This document shows, piece after piece, positions 25,689 through 36,088 of a stretch of 64,000 nt of DNA. Numbering within the stretch: position 1 is the stretch's first letter; each line of letters starts with the position of its first letter. The notes under the pieces are model-generated. The model was not told the origin of the DNA and ran no database searches. It saw only the letters and a program-made list of their open reading frames with translations. The position numbers and the translations under genes are program-made. Source of the DNA: JACPNO01 sp963825405 (lineage in GTDB: Bacteria > Acidobacteriota > Terriglobia > Bryobacterales > Bryobacteraceae); assembly GCA_963825405.1 (NCBI GenBank), contig CAWGTB010000003.1, positions 1,527,058 through 1,591,057 on the forward strand, read 5' to 3'.

Positions 25689-28088
25689 TTATCGCCCCGC
25701 CGGCGTGAGTTCGACAACGGCGGCATCCGGAACCGGCGCGCGCCTTACTGCCACCAGCGCGCCCAGGTAAAGCAGGCCCCCGAGCAGCAGCGTTTCTACC
25801 AATCCCATGTAAATAGCGCACACCAGCGCCCCGGCGGAGCCCAGAACACTCGCTGCCGCATTCAGCGACCACGCCCAGCGCACCGACGGTTTGTGCCAGC
25901 GCTCCAGGCGCGCCAGGCCCGTCGGGAACGGCATGCCCATAACGAAACCGGCCGGGAAAATGAGTACCGCGGTGAGAAACATTTTGACTCCCAGCGGCAG
26001 TCCCACGGCTCTGCGGCAGCAGCGATACTTCGAACGCCATCAAGGCCAGCAGCCCCGCTGCCGTTAGCAGTGCGATTCGCAGCCGGGAATCGGACGTTCC
26101 CAGCAGGCGGCGGCTGCAAAAGCTGCCCAGACCGCTCGACACCAGCATGGAGAAAATCACCACTGTGAGCGCGTAGGTCGGATGGCCCAGGAAGAGCACG
26201 AATTTCTGGATGAGCGCGACTTCCACCAGAATGTAGCCCGCGCCGATCGCCAGGAAATACAGCAGGAATCGCAGCACGGGTTTCTCATGCGGCAGGCGCG
26301 CCCCCAGCACCAGCGGCGGCAGTCCCAGGATAATCAGTGTGGCCACCAGGCTAACCGCCAACAACTCGAACAGCAGCGGCACGGCGATGTTGACCTTGTA
26401 ATCGGCGCTGTTGAACTGATGCGCGCGTCACAAAATTCCACAGATCGCGCGGCTGCACCGTGTAAAAGAAGAATGGCCGGTTGTCGCTCACCGGCGAAAT
26501 ATCGTACGGGTAAGCGCGCTGATATGCGCCGGGGTCGGGGCTGTGCAGCAGGTCGTTGAAGGGATTGGCCAGGCGCTCATCGGGCAGATACATGGCTTCC
26601 ATTTTTGCTTCGGCAAGCGCGGTGCGCGTCCGCGCAATATCGTCGGCGGACAACGGACGGCGTCGCAAAGATCACCGTGTCGGTCGCGCCCCACCCGGCC
26701 AAATCCGCCCGCGTTCCGGCGCGCACGACGATCACATGCCGCCAGGGCTCGGCTTCGCCCAGTCGCTCGAGCGCCGCCATGGCCAACGACAACCAGGCGC
26801 AACGATTCCCGCGGCGGATCGAAGCCCCAACGCGTGAAAGCCAGAATGCCGTCATCGGTCAGATGCGAGAAGTAATCCTGCAGCGCATCGGCGGTGTAGA
26901 GGTTATTTTCAGAAAGCGCGAACGCGCCGGCTGCAGTCGCGGCCCAGGTGTCGACCAAGCGTGGCTTGCAATACCTGATACTTGTCCGCACTGCGGCGCA
27001 CAAAACTTCTGCCGTCTTCGACCGCAATGTGGACGTCCGGCCGCAGGTAAAGATTGCGGCTGAGCTGCGGGATACAGTTGCCGCATGATGGTGGTGGCAA
27101 TGATCGGATTGATCTCGACGCCGGTAATGTCATGGCTGCCCGGATGCCAGCGCGCGGGCCACGTCCCAGCCGCCGCCCGGGCCGATGATCAGCGCCTTGG
27201 CCCCAGGCCGCAGCACGTAAGGCAGGCCCGGACCCTGGTAGAGCAGATCGTGCAAATCGTGCTCGGAGAGATGCTCGAAATCAAAATTGGCGATTCCGGT
27301 CGATGCATCGGCGTCGATAAAAATCGATCGGCATGCCCGAGCCTCTTTCGGGAGCCAGGCCGATGCGCGAAAAGCTATTCCACTTCCTGAAGATTTCTTT
27401 CTGCAGCTTCTGGCCCTTGGCGTAGCGAACCTCGATGAATCCGTAGCGGTTGTTGACGATCAGCAGGCCGAAAAGCGCCAGCGCCAGAGCCACGCAGGCC
27501 GCGCGTCCCGAAATGCGTCCGGCCAGGCCATGCCAGATGGCCGCTGCAGCAGCAAATGTGACCGCTGCGGCGATGGTAGTATTCGGCCCGCCAAAGGCGT
27601 TGAGCAACGGGACAAGCAGCAAACAGCCCGCCGCCGCGCCCAGCAAATCGAAGAAGTAAACCCGGTCTACGCGTTCGATGGTCTCCGAAATAGCCAGCGA
27701 GACAATGGCCCCGGAGAGAAAAAACGGCAGCGCGCAGGTGAAATAAATTAACGCCAGTTGGCCGTTGTGGACGTTCTCTTTGGGCGAAAGCGCGACCGCG
27801 ATCGCGGCGATCACCAGCAAACTGTTGGCCGCGCTCAGGCCGCCGAGCTTGGCGAACAGATCGCCCTTCCACCCGGCCGACCACGTAAGAAAATACGCCG
27901 CCCGCGCCTAGCCCGAACAAGGCAATCGAAATCGCCAGGAAAGCGAAGTGGTAGTAGAAGACCACCGAGAAGATGCGCGTGAGCGAAAGTTCCAGCAGCA
28001 GCGTCGCCATCGTGGTGAGAGCTACGCAGAGATAGACCAGCGGCCAGTGTAGTGCTGCGGGCTTGTCGGGTTGCAGTGTGCGAGACAA
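25689..28088 (-). CDS. Membrane-embedded spermidine-synthase-like protein (heavily frameshifted)
   Basis: Pieces in different frames reconstruct one protein of about 796 residues. The N-terminal half has about seven membrane helices (first: Leu-Val-Tyr-Leu-Cys-Val-Ala-Leu-Thr-Thr-Met-Ala). The middle has the aminopropyltransferase-type Rossmann domain with Ile-Ile-Gly-Pro-Gly-Gly-Gly-Trp-Asp-Val and Gly-Val-Glu-Ile-Asn-Pro. The C-terminal half has another set of helices. Nine single-base insertions (near 27880, 27318, 27145, 27073, 26963, 26800, 26665, 26430 and 26012) must be removed; the result is exactly divisible by three. This class of membrane spermidine-synthase-like proteins is widespread in Acidobacteriota, and its reaction is not established. 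Its stop overlaps an upstream in-frame ATG of the E1 gene. Confidence 0.7.
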
Positions 28089-28114
28089 GACTCTATGTTA
28101 CGAAAAATGCGGCA

Positions 28115-28133
28115 GGCAGGTCGGGGACCTGCC
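28115..28133. repeat. Short perfect inverted repeat upstream of nuoB
   Basis: An 8-bp perfect inverted repeat (GGCAGGTC and its complement) with a three-base GGG spacer lies about 30 bp before nuoB, in a GC-rich patch. It could be a hairpin or one copy of a dispersed palindrome; no second copy was found in this window. Confidence 0.4.
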
Positions 28134-28161
28134 CCACAGTGCTAGAATGTGCTTTCAGCTT

Positions 28162-28725
28162 ATGTCTTTCATCCAGAATCAGTTTGAAAGAAATTTCATT
28201 ACCACGTCGGTCGACCACGTATTCAATTGGGCGCGCAAGTCCGCCCTGTGGCCCATGACTTTCGGCTTGGCCTGCTGCGCTATTGAAATGATCGCGTCGT
28301 CTACGTCGCGTTTCGATATCGCGCGCTTTGGCGCTGAAGTTTTCCGTCCCAGCCCGCGCCAGTCGGACCTGATGATCGTGGCCGGAACCGTCACCCTCAA
28401 AATGGCGCCGGTGCTCAAGCGCATCTACGACCAGATGCCCGATCCGAAATGGGTGATCTCGATGGGCGCCTGCTCGAGCGTCGGCGGCCCGTTCAACACC
28501 TACGCCGTGCTGCAGGGCGTCGACAAAATCGTTCCCGTGGATGTTTACGTCACCGGCTGCCCGCCGCGTCCCGAGAACTTGTTCTACGCGCTGCTCAAAT
28601 TGCAGGACAAGATCGACCAGATGACCACGCTGGTCAAACGCCCGACCGACGTGCACCTGGATGAATCCATGCTCCAGGAATTCAAGCAGCAGGTCATGAT
28701 CGCCCAGATTCAGAACCCGGTTTAG
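28162..28725 (+). CDS. nuoB: NADH-quinone oxidoreductase subunit B (NuoB)
   Basis: A 187-residue complex I subunit, carrier of cluster N2, from the ATG at 28162. Cluster ligands are visible: adjacent cysteines in Gly-Leu-Ala-Cys-Cys-Ala-Ile-Glu, a Cys in Ser-Met-Gly-Ala-Cys-Ser-Ser-Val-Gly and one in Val-Thr-Gly-Cys-Pro-Pro-Arg-Pro-Glu. An upstream frame open to 28063 adds 33 codons without homology. No other nuo gene flanks it: a spermidine-synthase-like gene lies upstream on the other strand and pgeF follows 8 bp after the stop. Solitary nuoB copies occur where a genome has several complex I clusters. Confidence 0.92.
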   Translation: MSFIQNQFERNFITTSVDHVFNWARKSALWPMTFGLACCAIEMIASSTSRFDIARFGAEVFRPSPRQSDLMIVAGTVTLKMAPVLKRIYDQMPDPKWVISMGACSSVGGPFNTYAVLQGVDKIVPVDVYVTGCPPRPENLFYALLKLQDKIDQMTTLVKRPTDVHLDESMLQEFKQQVMIAQIQNPV

Positions 28726-28733
28726 GCCGGGCT

Positions 28734-29373
28734 GTGTTCTACCAGGATTCCCAACAAATCTACCGGGTCCGCGCCCTCGATTCGTTCGACTGGCTGCTCC
28801 ACGGCTTCGGCACGCGCCACTCGCAAGCATGGGGCGATAACGCCGCCACTCTCCACCAGATTCATTCCGCAATCGTCGTGGACGCCGCCGGCCGCTCCGG
28901 CTCACTAGGTGACGGCGACGCCCTAATCGAGAACACGCCGGGATGTTCGGTCGCCGTGAAGAGCGCCGACTGCGTTCCCATCCTGCTGGTCGATGAGCGC
29001 CACCGCGCCGTTGCAGCGGTCCACGCCGGCTGGCGCGGGACGCTCCAGAAAATCGTACAAAAAGCCGTGGCCGTGATGGTGGCGCGTTTCGCGAGCGATA
29101 TCGCCGATCTGCACGCCGCCATCGGCCCGGCCATTGGCGCATGTTGTTACGAAGTGGGCGCCGAAGTAGCCAGCCAGTTCGGCGTTACCGAGCCCAAGCC
29201 GCATCTCGATCTGGCCCGAGATCAACCAGCAGCAGTTGATCGAAGAAGGTCTTTCCGCGGGGCGGATCTACCTCGCCGGCCTCTGCACCAAATGTCTTGA
29301 AAAGGAGTTTTACTCGTGGCGCCGCGACGGAGAGCGCGCAGGGCGCATGCTCTCCGTCGCGGGAATCAGGTAG
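28734..29373 (+). CDS. pgeF: YfiH/PgeF family laccase-domain protein (frameshifted)
   Basis: Multi-copper-like domain protein (DUF152), known as a purine nucleoside phosphorylase or peptidoglycan editing factor. It has His-Gln-Ile-His-Ser, Val-Lys-Ser-Ala-Asp-Cys-Val-Pro-Ile and Ala-Ala-Val-His-Ala-Gly-Trp-Arg-Gly-Thr, the conserved His/Cys set. One extra C near 29217 breaks the frame after Asp-Leu-Ala; removing it continues Glu-Ile-Asn-Gln-Gln and ends Leu-Cys-Thr-Lys-Cys ... Arg-Asp-Gly-Glu-Arg-Ala-Gly-Arg-Met, the normal family C-terminus. Corrected length is 212 residues with a GTG start. It follows nuoB closely and may be cotranscribed. Confidence 0.85.
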
Positions 29374-29757
29374 TTAAGCGGCGTTTTGCAGCAATGCTTC
29401 GAGCGATTCGACAGTCTCAATCTGGTTGGCATCGGCGGCTTCCTGGCAGCGAATGCAAAAGCTAGTCCATGGCACCGCGTTCAGCCGCTTCGGACTGATG
29501 TCTTCCTCGCAATGCAGGCAGACTCCGTAGCTGCCATCGGCGATTCTGGCCAGAGCCGTCCGCACTTTCCGCAACAGTTGTGAATCACGGTCGAGACTGC
29601 GGATTGCGAGTTCGCGCTCGCCGGCCAGTTGCACTTCGTCAATAGCGTCGGGAGTCTTCTCGATAGCAATGTCCTGCCGGTTGCGCAATCCTGCCTCCAG
29701 CTCGGCCCTCTTCGCTTCGAGTACTACTCTTTGTTTTTCCAATTCTTGTTTGCTCAT
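29374..29757 (-). CDS. DksA/TraR-type zinc finger protein
   Basis: A 127-residue protein. Its N-terminal coiled coil (many Glu/Lys/Arg/Leu heptads) is followed by a four-cysteine zinc finger, Cys-Leu-His-Cys and, about 18 residues later, Cys-Ile-Arg-Cys. Members bind the RNA polymerase secondary channel and modulate transcription with ppGpp, or have less defined roles. The ATG at 29757 is preceded by a purine-rich GGAAGGGGGA, a strong ribosome binding site. The C-terminal helix ends Leu-Leu-Gln-Asn-Ala-Ala. The stop abuts the pgeF stop (convergent). Confidence 0.82.
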   Translation of the reverse strand: MSKQELEKQRVVLEAKRAELEAGLRNRQDIAIEKTPDAIDEVQLAGERELAIRSLDRDSQLLRKVRTALARIADGSYGVCLHCEEDISPKRLNAVPWTSFCIRCQEAADANQIETVESLEALLQNAA

Positions 29758-30037
29758 AATATCCCCCTTCCGCTATTAACCTTGTGCATCCAATCCAGCT
29801 TCTGTCCCATTCCAAATGATATAGACGATAGAAAAAGGCAAAAGTTTCAAAGAAACTACGCGGCTTACCAGCCTAAGGCTGATCTTTGGCGGAAGTGCCT
29901 GTGAAGTTTAGGTTTGGATCCCCTAGCGGCGACTCAAGCTGCGAGCTGCTTCCCAGGGTCTCGCACTAGCATAGCACTACATGTCAAGTTCGTTCCGGGT
30001 ACCGCTCCGATGCGAGCCGTGACCGAAGGGAGCGGTT

Positions 30038-32089
30038 TTAATCGCCGCTTTTCTCGACTTCCACGAGGCAACTGTAAAATGTCGCGCCGCCGCCGATATC
30101 CGTCAGCCGCTCCGACGTCAGCACATTGACGTTGCGGCCATCGGGCGCCTTCTTGTTCCAGCGCGTGGAGGGAGCGCAAGCCACTCCGGCAGGCACGCTG
30201 TCATCCACGCGCGCGGCCAGCACACAGGATCCGCGCTCATTGTATATACGGACCTGGTCGCCCATGGCCACGCCCCGCCGGGCAGCGTCGGCCGCGTTCA
30301 ACGTGATCCACGCCGTTTGCGCGTCGTTGTCGGGCCGGTTGCCGAAAGTCGAGTTCATGCTGTCGTCGTTCTTGGGCGAAATCAATTCCAGTGGAAAACG
30401 GGCGCGCAATGCCTCCGAGCCATGCCGGGATTCGATGGGCGGCGTGTAGTCCAGCGTCTCGGCGCGGAATTCGCATTTGCCCGATGCCGTGCCGAACCCT
30501 CCCGCCGCGAACGGTTGAAAAGGATCGCCGTTCTCAGCGACGCGCAGCCGCACGAAATGGTCGCGCTCCAGGGTATCGATCGAAATGTCTTTCAGAAACG
30601 CATGGCCGGAATCGAGCAGCCCGCGAATCATGTCATCTTCGGATTCGGCGAGACACGGGTCATCGAAGCCCATGCGCGCCGCCAGCAGGCGGAAGATTTC
30701 GACGTTGGATTTCGCCTCGCCTGGAGCGGGCAGCACCGGCCGCGCCATTTGCAGGTAGTAGTGGCCGTACGCGAAGTACACGTCGGTGTGCTCCAGAAAG
30801 GTCGTGGCCGGCAGCACGATGTCGGCGTGATCGGCGGTATCGGTCTGAAACTGCTCCAGCACTACCGTGAACAGGTCGTTCCGGCGAAGGCCTTGGAGCA
30901 CCAGATTCTGATTGGGAGCAATGCTGGCCGGGTTCGAGTTGTAGACCACCAACGCCTTCACCGGCGGATCGTCGAGCGTATTCAGGGCTTGCCCCAGTTG
31001 GGACATGTTGACCAGGCGCGCTTCGCGGCCCAGCGTCGAGCGCTGCTGCAAATCGGGCCGTTCGAGCGCCGCGCGATTCACCTGAAACGCCTGCGAAGTC
31101 GAAAGCTGCGCGCCGCCTCCGACATCTTTCCACGCTCCCGTAAGCGCCGGAAGCAGGCAGATGGCCCGCACTGCCATGCCGCCGCGCTCGCTGCGCTGCA
31201 AACCGTAATTCAGCCGGATCGCTGCCGGCCGCGTGGTCGCGTACTCGCGTGCCAGATTGACGATGTCTTCCCGCGGAATGCCGGTAAGCGCTTCCACCCG
31301 CTCAGGCGGATAGGCGCGAACCTTCTCTGCCAGGGCGTCGAAGCCCGTTGTAAAGCGCTCCACATAATCGCGATCATGCAGCCGCTCGCCGATGATCACG
31401 TGCATCATCCCGAGCGCCAGCGCCGTGTCCGACCCGGGATTGATGAAAAAATGTTTGTCCGATAAACGTCCGGTCCGGTTCTGATGCGGATCGATGGTGT
31501 AGAACCGCGCGCCGTTGCGCCGCGCCTCCACGATGAACGGCCACAAATGCACGTTGGTGCCAAGCACGTTCGCGCCCCAGGCGATGATTAGCTTCGAATG
31601 GCGGAACTGCTCCGGCTCGGTGCCGTAGCGGTAGCCCAGCGACTCCATCATGCCCGCCGCGCCGGCAGTCGCGCAGATCGTGCGGTCCAGGCGTGAAGCC
31701 CCGAGGCGGTGGAAGAAGCGCCGGTCCATGCCGCCGCCCTGCAGAAATCCCATGGAGCCGCCATAGCTGTAAGGCAGTATGGCTTCCGGCCCGAATTCGC
31801 GCGCGATCGCTTGCAGCCCGCCCGCAATTTCCTCCAGGGCTTCATCCCAGGTGATTCGCTCGAAACGCCCGGCGCCCTTCGCGCCCAAACGCCGCTGCGG
31901 GTACAGCAAGCGGTCGGGGGAATACTCGCGTTCCAGGTAGCGCGAAACCTTGCCACACAAAAAACCACGCGTCACCGGGTGCTCCGGATTGCCGCGCAAC
32001 CGCGAGCCTTTACCCGCCTCGACGTTGATCAATAGCGAGCAGGCGTCGGGGCAATCCAAAGCGCAAACGGAATGCCGAACCTCTGACAT
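30038..32089 (-). CDS. Molybdopterin-dependent oxidoreductase, FdhF/BisC-like
   Basis: An intact 683-residue member of COG0243. The N-terminal [4Fe-4S] site is Cys-Ala-Leu-Asp-Cys-Pro-Asp-Ala-Cys, with a fourth Cys in Gly-Phe-Leu-Cys-Gly-Lys. The molybdenum-ligand region has Arg-Thr-Ile-Cys-Ala-Thr-Ala-Gly; the C-terminal dinucleotide-binding domain ends Asp-Ile-Gly-Gly-Gly-Ala-Thr-Phe. The substrate cannot be assigned: formate, nitrate-like or sulfur compounds are possible. No Tat signal and no iron-sulfur subunit or membrane anchor gene are adjacent, so it is likely cytoplasmic and alone. A 280-bp region separates it from the DksA-type gene. Confidence 0.85.
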   Translation of the reverse strand: MSEVRHSVCALDCPDACSLLINVEAGKGSRLRGNPEHPVTRGFLCGKVSRYLEREYSPDRLLYPQRRLGAKGAGRFERITWDEALEEIAGGLQAIAREFGPEAILPYSYGGSMGFLQGGGMDRRFFHRLGASRLDRTICATAGAAGMMESLGYRYGTEPEQFRHSKLIIAWGANVLGTNVHLWPFIVEARRNGARFYTIDPHQNRTGRLSDKHFFINPGSDTALALGMMHVIIGERLHDRDYVERFTTGFDALAEKVRAYPPERVEALTGIPREDIVNLAREYATTRPAAIRLNYGLQRSERGGMAVRAICLLPALTGAWKDVGGGAQLSTSQAFQVNRAALERPDLQQRSTLGREARLVNMSQLGQALNTLDDPPVKALVVYNSNPASIAPNQNLVLQGLRRNDLFTVVLEQFQTDTADHADIVLPATTFLEHTDVYFAYGHYYLQMARPVLPAPGEAKSNVEIFRLLAARMGFDDPCLAESEDDMIRGLLDSGHAFLKDISIDTLERDHFVRLRVAENGDPFQPFAAGGFGTASGKCEFRAETLDYTPPIESRHGSEALRARFPLELISPKNDDSMNSTFGNRPDNDAQTAWITLNAADAARRGVAMGDQVRIYNERGSCVLAARVDDSVPAGVACAPSTRWNKKAPDGRNVNVLTSERLTDIGGGATFYSCLVEVEKSGD

Positions 32090-32263
32090 TGCAATCGATT
32101 ATAGCAACTTGCCTATCCCCGCTTTTGAACAGCGGCGTCCCACAAACGGACACATGCGCCAGCTATCTCCACGATTCTTCAAGGGCTTATTGGCCCCGAG
32201 TATGGCATTGCACCTGCGCTATAGGAGCAACGATATGCGTCGACATGCTCTGCAGGGGTGCGA

Positions 32264-34175
32264 ATGAAGTTCGTCCGAAGTCTGGCTGCTGGCGTCTTGC
32301 TTACCTTGATTTCTTCCGGCTTCGCTCAGTCGCCCGAGATCTCTATTTCAGAACCGAAGCGCGTGCCCGTGGTGGGCGCGATCATACGGCCTTTTCATCT
32401 GGAGCGCCGCATCGTTTCACCGGTGAATTACAACAACACGCCGCGCCTGGAATCGTTGGTTCGCGGCGGCAATCTGTATCTGTCGTCTGCAGGATGTCAT
32501 CGCGCTGGTGCTGGAGAACAATATCGACATCGCCATTCAACGCTACGGTCCGCCGTTGGCGAATGAAGTTCTGCGGCGCGCGCAGGGCGGCGGTTTTTTG
32601 CGTACGGTAGGCGTGCCCGTTTTTGCCGGACCGGCCAGCGTCAGTCTGGCGGGAGTCAGCGCCAATACCGTGGGCCTGGCGGAAAGCGGATCGGGCGTCG
32701 GCTCGGGCGGCGGAATCGTCAGTCAGATCGGCACCCAGCCGCTCAATTTGGATCCGTTTCTATTTGGCTCGGCGCTTTTCGGCCACTTTACTACGCCGCA
32801 AAGCAACACGTTCTTGAACCCGGTTCCGGCCCTGCAGCAGGACGTCAGAAATTATCAATTCGGCTATGCCCAGTCATGGGTTACGGGGACCACCGCGCAG
32901 TTGTCTTATGGGAGCACTTGGAACTCGTACAACAGCCCCGCACCTCTGCTCAACCCTTACACCAGCGGCTTTCTGGATCTTTTCGTCCAACAGAACCTGT
33001 TGCAGGGCCTTAGCATCGCAGTCAACAATCGCAACATCCGCATGGCCCGCAACAACATGAAGGTCACCGATCTGCAAGTGAAGCGGCAGGTGATCACCAC
33101 CATTTCCGCCGCCCTGAATCTTTACTGGGATTTGGTGAGCTTCATCGACGGCGTGCGCATTCAGGAGCAGGCGCTGGCGACGGCGCAGAAGCTGTACGAA
33201 GACAATCAGAAGCAGGTGAGAATCGGCACGCTGTCGGCGATCGAAGTAACCCGCGCCGCGGCCGAAGTCTCCGCCGCTAAAGAAAATCTGTTGATCGCGC
33301 AAACCAACGTGGCTCAGCAGGAAACCGTGCTGAAGAACGCGCTCAGCCGCAACGGCCTGGCCAGCCCGTGGCTGGATGACGTCCACATCATTACGCTCGA
33401 CAGCATTCAAGTTCCTGAGAAGGACGATCTGAAGCCAACTTCCGAACTGGTTGCCGATGCGCTCGCCAAGCGTCCCGAGCTCGAACAAGTCCGCGTGAAC
33501 ATTCAGACCACTACCATCGCCATGACCGGCACCCGCAACGCGCTGCTGCCCAGTTTGCAGGCTTTTGCCGAGTTCACCAACAACGCGCTCACCGGCTCGC
33601 CGAACGCGCTGGCTAACGGCGCCAACGGCATCCCTGATCCGTACTTTGTCGGCGGCTACGGCAACCTGCTCAGCCAGATCGGCCGCCGCAATTATCCCAA
33701 CTACTCGGTAGGTTTCCAGTTGAATATCCCGATCCGCAACCGTGCCGCGCAAGCCGACTACGTGACCGATCAACTTTCTCTGCGGCAGAGCGAATTGCAG
33801 TTGCAGCGGAGTATCAGCCAGGTGCGCGTCGACGTCAAGAACGCCATCATCGGCCTGCAGCAGGCGCGCGCACGCTACGAGAATGCCGTAGCCACCAGAA
33901 CCCTGGCACAGCAGACGCTCAGCGCCGAGCAGAGGCGGTTTCAATTTGGCGAATCGACCATAGCCTTGGTCGTGCAGGCGCAGCGCGATCTGGCGCTGGA
34001 TCAAAGCGCGGAAGTTCAGGCCATGGCCAACTACACCCACGCCAAAATTGCCTTCGATGAGGCGGTAGGACAGACGCTGGACGTGAATAACATTTCCATG
34101 GATGAGGCCAGATCGGGACAGGTGGCGCGCCAGTCCATGATTGTGGAACCCAACCCCAACAGGCAGAACCGATGA
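32264..34175 (+). CDS. TolC family outer-membrane efflux protein, first of a tandem pair (frameshifted)
   Basis: A protein of about 636 residues with a signal peptide (Leu-Ala-Ala-Gly-Val-Leu-Leu-Thr-Leu-Ile-Ser-Ser-Gly-Phe-Ala) and two OEP-type coiled-coil repeats (for example Gln-Glu-Gln-Ala-Leu-Ala-Thr-Ala-Gln-Lys-Leu-Tyr). The N-terminal ~90 residues before the barrel contain a conserved pre-domain ending Leu-Glu-Asn-Asn-Ile-Asp-Ile-Ala. One extra T near 32484 breaks the frame after Asn-Leu-Tyr-Leu-Ser; corrected, it continues Leu-Gln-Asp-Val-Ile-Ala-Leu. The stop overlaps the ATG of the next TolC gene (ATGA). No inner-membrane pump or adaptor gene is adjacent. Confidence 0.85.
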
Positions 34176-36049
34176 CGCCTCAACAACTGCTAAGCGCTTT
34201 CGTCGCCTGGACCCTGCTGGCCGCGCAGATGCCTGCCCAGGTAGCGGTGTCGGCGCCGGCTGTCGACCGCCCTACCGGTCCCGTCATTGTCCGTCCTTAC
34301 AAGCAGGCGATCGTGCGGCCGGTGCAATTGAAAAACTCAGGCCGCTTGGGAAGCTTGATTCGCGCCGGCAAGCTGTATCTGACCGTGCAGGACGCCATCG
34401 CGCTCGCCATCGAAAATAACCTCGACCTCGAAATCAACCGCTACGGACCGCTGGTCGCCGAATGGACCCTCGAGCGGCGGCAGGCCGGCGGCGTTCTTCC
34501 CGGTGTCACCGCCGGCAATTCGTTCGTCAACCAGGCGACGAGCGGCCAAGGCGTGCAAGGCAGCCAGGTGGCGGCGGGCCTGGCGAATAACAACAACAAC
34601 AACGGCGGCGGCGGTGGCAATGCGGTGATTGCGCAGATCGGGCCGGTAACTCAGGTTCTCGATACTGTCGTGCAAAATACCAGCCTGTACGAGCACATCA
34701 CCACCCCGCAGCCCAACACCACCCAAAGCCAAACCACCGCGCTGGTAGATACCCACCACATCTACAACACCTTCGTGCAGCAGGGACTGCTGTCGGGCGG
34801 CTACGTGCAACTCGCCGCCAACATTTCCGATCTCAAGCAGAATGCGCCCACCGATATCCTGAACCCGTCGGTCGTGCCCATTGTGGATTTTTATCTCCGC
34901 CACAACCTGCTGAACGGCTTCGGAAGCAACGTCAATCGCCGCCAAATTACGGTCGCTGAAAAGAACATAGGCGCGGCCCAACTGACGTTTCATTCCCAGT
35001 TGCTGAATCTGGTCGCCACCGTTCTGAATCTTTATTGGGATTTGGTGACCGATAACGACGACCTGAAAGCGCGCCAAACCAATCTGGAGCTGGCGCAAAA
35101 GTTCTACCACGATACGAAACGGGAGATTGAGCTCGAAGCTACCGCCAAGGTTGAAATCTATCGCGCCGAGGCCGAGTTGGCTACACGGAAGCAGGAACTC
35201 GCCATTGCTCTCTCCGCCGTGCGTCAGCAGGAGAACCTGCTCAAAAACGTGATCAGCCGCAACGGATTGGAAGATCCGTTAATCGACACGGCTGAAATCG
35301 TACCGCTCGACCATATCGTGGTGCCTGCGCAGGACGATCTGCCGCCGCTGCGCGAGTTAGTGAAAACCGCGCTGGCCAAGCGGCCGGATATGGCCAATGC
35401 CAATCTCAGCATGGAGACGGCGGAAATTTCGGCGCTCGGAACTGCTAACGGCATCTTACCCACGTTGCAAGGCATCGCGACGACATACAACAGCGGCCTC
35501 GCCGGTACGGCAACTCCACAACCGGGCGGCATCACCGCCGATCCTTACTACGTCGGCGGATTGGGCACCGCATTCGGACAGGTTTTTCGCCGTAATTTCC
35601 CCAGCCAGCAGGCGGGTCTGCGTTTTCAAGGCAACTCGGGGAATCGGATTCATCAGGGAGATTACGGGATCGAGCAACTGCAACTGCGGCAGAGTCAACT
35701 GGTGACGCGCCGCACCATGAATCAGCTCGTAGTGGATATTTCCAATCAGGTGATTGCGCTCCGGCAAGCCCGGTCACGGCATTCTGCGGCTGTAAACACG
35801 CGGGTGCTACAGGAGCAATTGCTGGAGAAAGAGCAGCGCAAGTTCACTCTGGGCGGCTCAACCCGCAACGAGGTGATCGCAGTGCAGCGCAGTCTGGCGA
35901 CGGCGCGCTCAGCGGAGGTAGCCGCGCTTGCCAACTATAGCCATGCGCGCGTAGCGCTCGATCAGGTGGTGGGCGAAACGCTCGAGAAGAATCATGTTTC
36001 AGTCGCGGCAGCGCTCAAAGGCGGCGTGAGCCCCGCCGCTGCGCCCTAG
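34172..36049 (+). CDS. TolC family outer-membrane efflux protein, second of a tandem pair
   Basis: A 625-residue paralogue of the preceding gene with the same pre-domain (Leu-Gly-Ser-Leu-Ile-Arg-Ala-Gly-Lys-Leu-Tyr-Leu-Thr) and two coiled-coil repeats, including Leu-Asn-Leu-Tyr-Trp-Asp-Leu-Val in both. It starts inside the stop of the first, so the pair is coupled. Unlike the first, it has a low-complexity Asn-then-Gly run near residue 145, in the region of the outer barrel. Both may form homotrimers, or a mixed trimer, exporting with pump components encoded elsewhere. Confidence 0.88.
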   Translation: MTPQQLLSAFVAWTLLAAQMPAQVAVSAPAVDRPTGPVIVRPYKQAIVRPVQLKNSGRLGSLIRAGKLYLTVQDAIALAIENNLDLEINRYGPLVAEWTLERRQAGGVLPGVTAGNSFVNQATSGQGVQGSQVAAGLANNNNNNGGGGGNAVIAQIGPVTQVLDTVVQNTSLYEHITTPQPNTTQSQTTALVDTHHIYNTFVQQGLLSGGYVQLAANISDLKQNAPTDILNPSVVPIVDFYLRHNLLNGFGSNVNRRQITVAEKNIGAAQLTFHSQLLNLVATVLNLYWDLVTDNDDLKARQTNLELAQKFYHDTKREIELEATAKVEIYRAEAELATRKQELAIALSAVRQQENLLKNVISRNGLEDPLIDTAEIVPLDHIVVPAQDDLPPLRELVKTALAKRPDMANANLSMETAEISALGTANGILPTLQGIATTYNSGLAGTATPQPGGITADPYYVGGLGTAFGQVFRRNFPSQQAGLRFQGNSGNRIHQGDYGIEQLQLRQSQLVTRRTMNQLVVDISNQVIALRQARSRHSAAVNTRVLQEQLLEKEQRKFTLGGSTRNEVIAVQRSLATARSAEVAALANYSHARVALDQVVGETLEKNHVSVAAALKGGVSPAAAP

Positions 36050-36088
36050 CATTCTGGCTCGCATCCCGATTGCGCTACCATCGATCTC

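Noticed and set aside
28093..29142. Minus-strand frame of 349 residues over nuoB and pgeF
   Set aside because: Both plus-strand genes are unmistakable; the antisense product is Arg-rich and motif-free.
30317..31465. Plus-strand frame of 382 residues inside the molybdopterin gene
   Set aside because: It is antisense to an intact oxidoreductase with all expected motifs.
34600..34625. Asn/Gly codon run in the second TolC gene as a repeat element
   Set aside because: It is a short in-frame low-complexity stretch within a clear gene.
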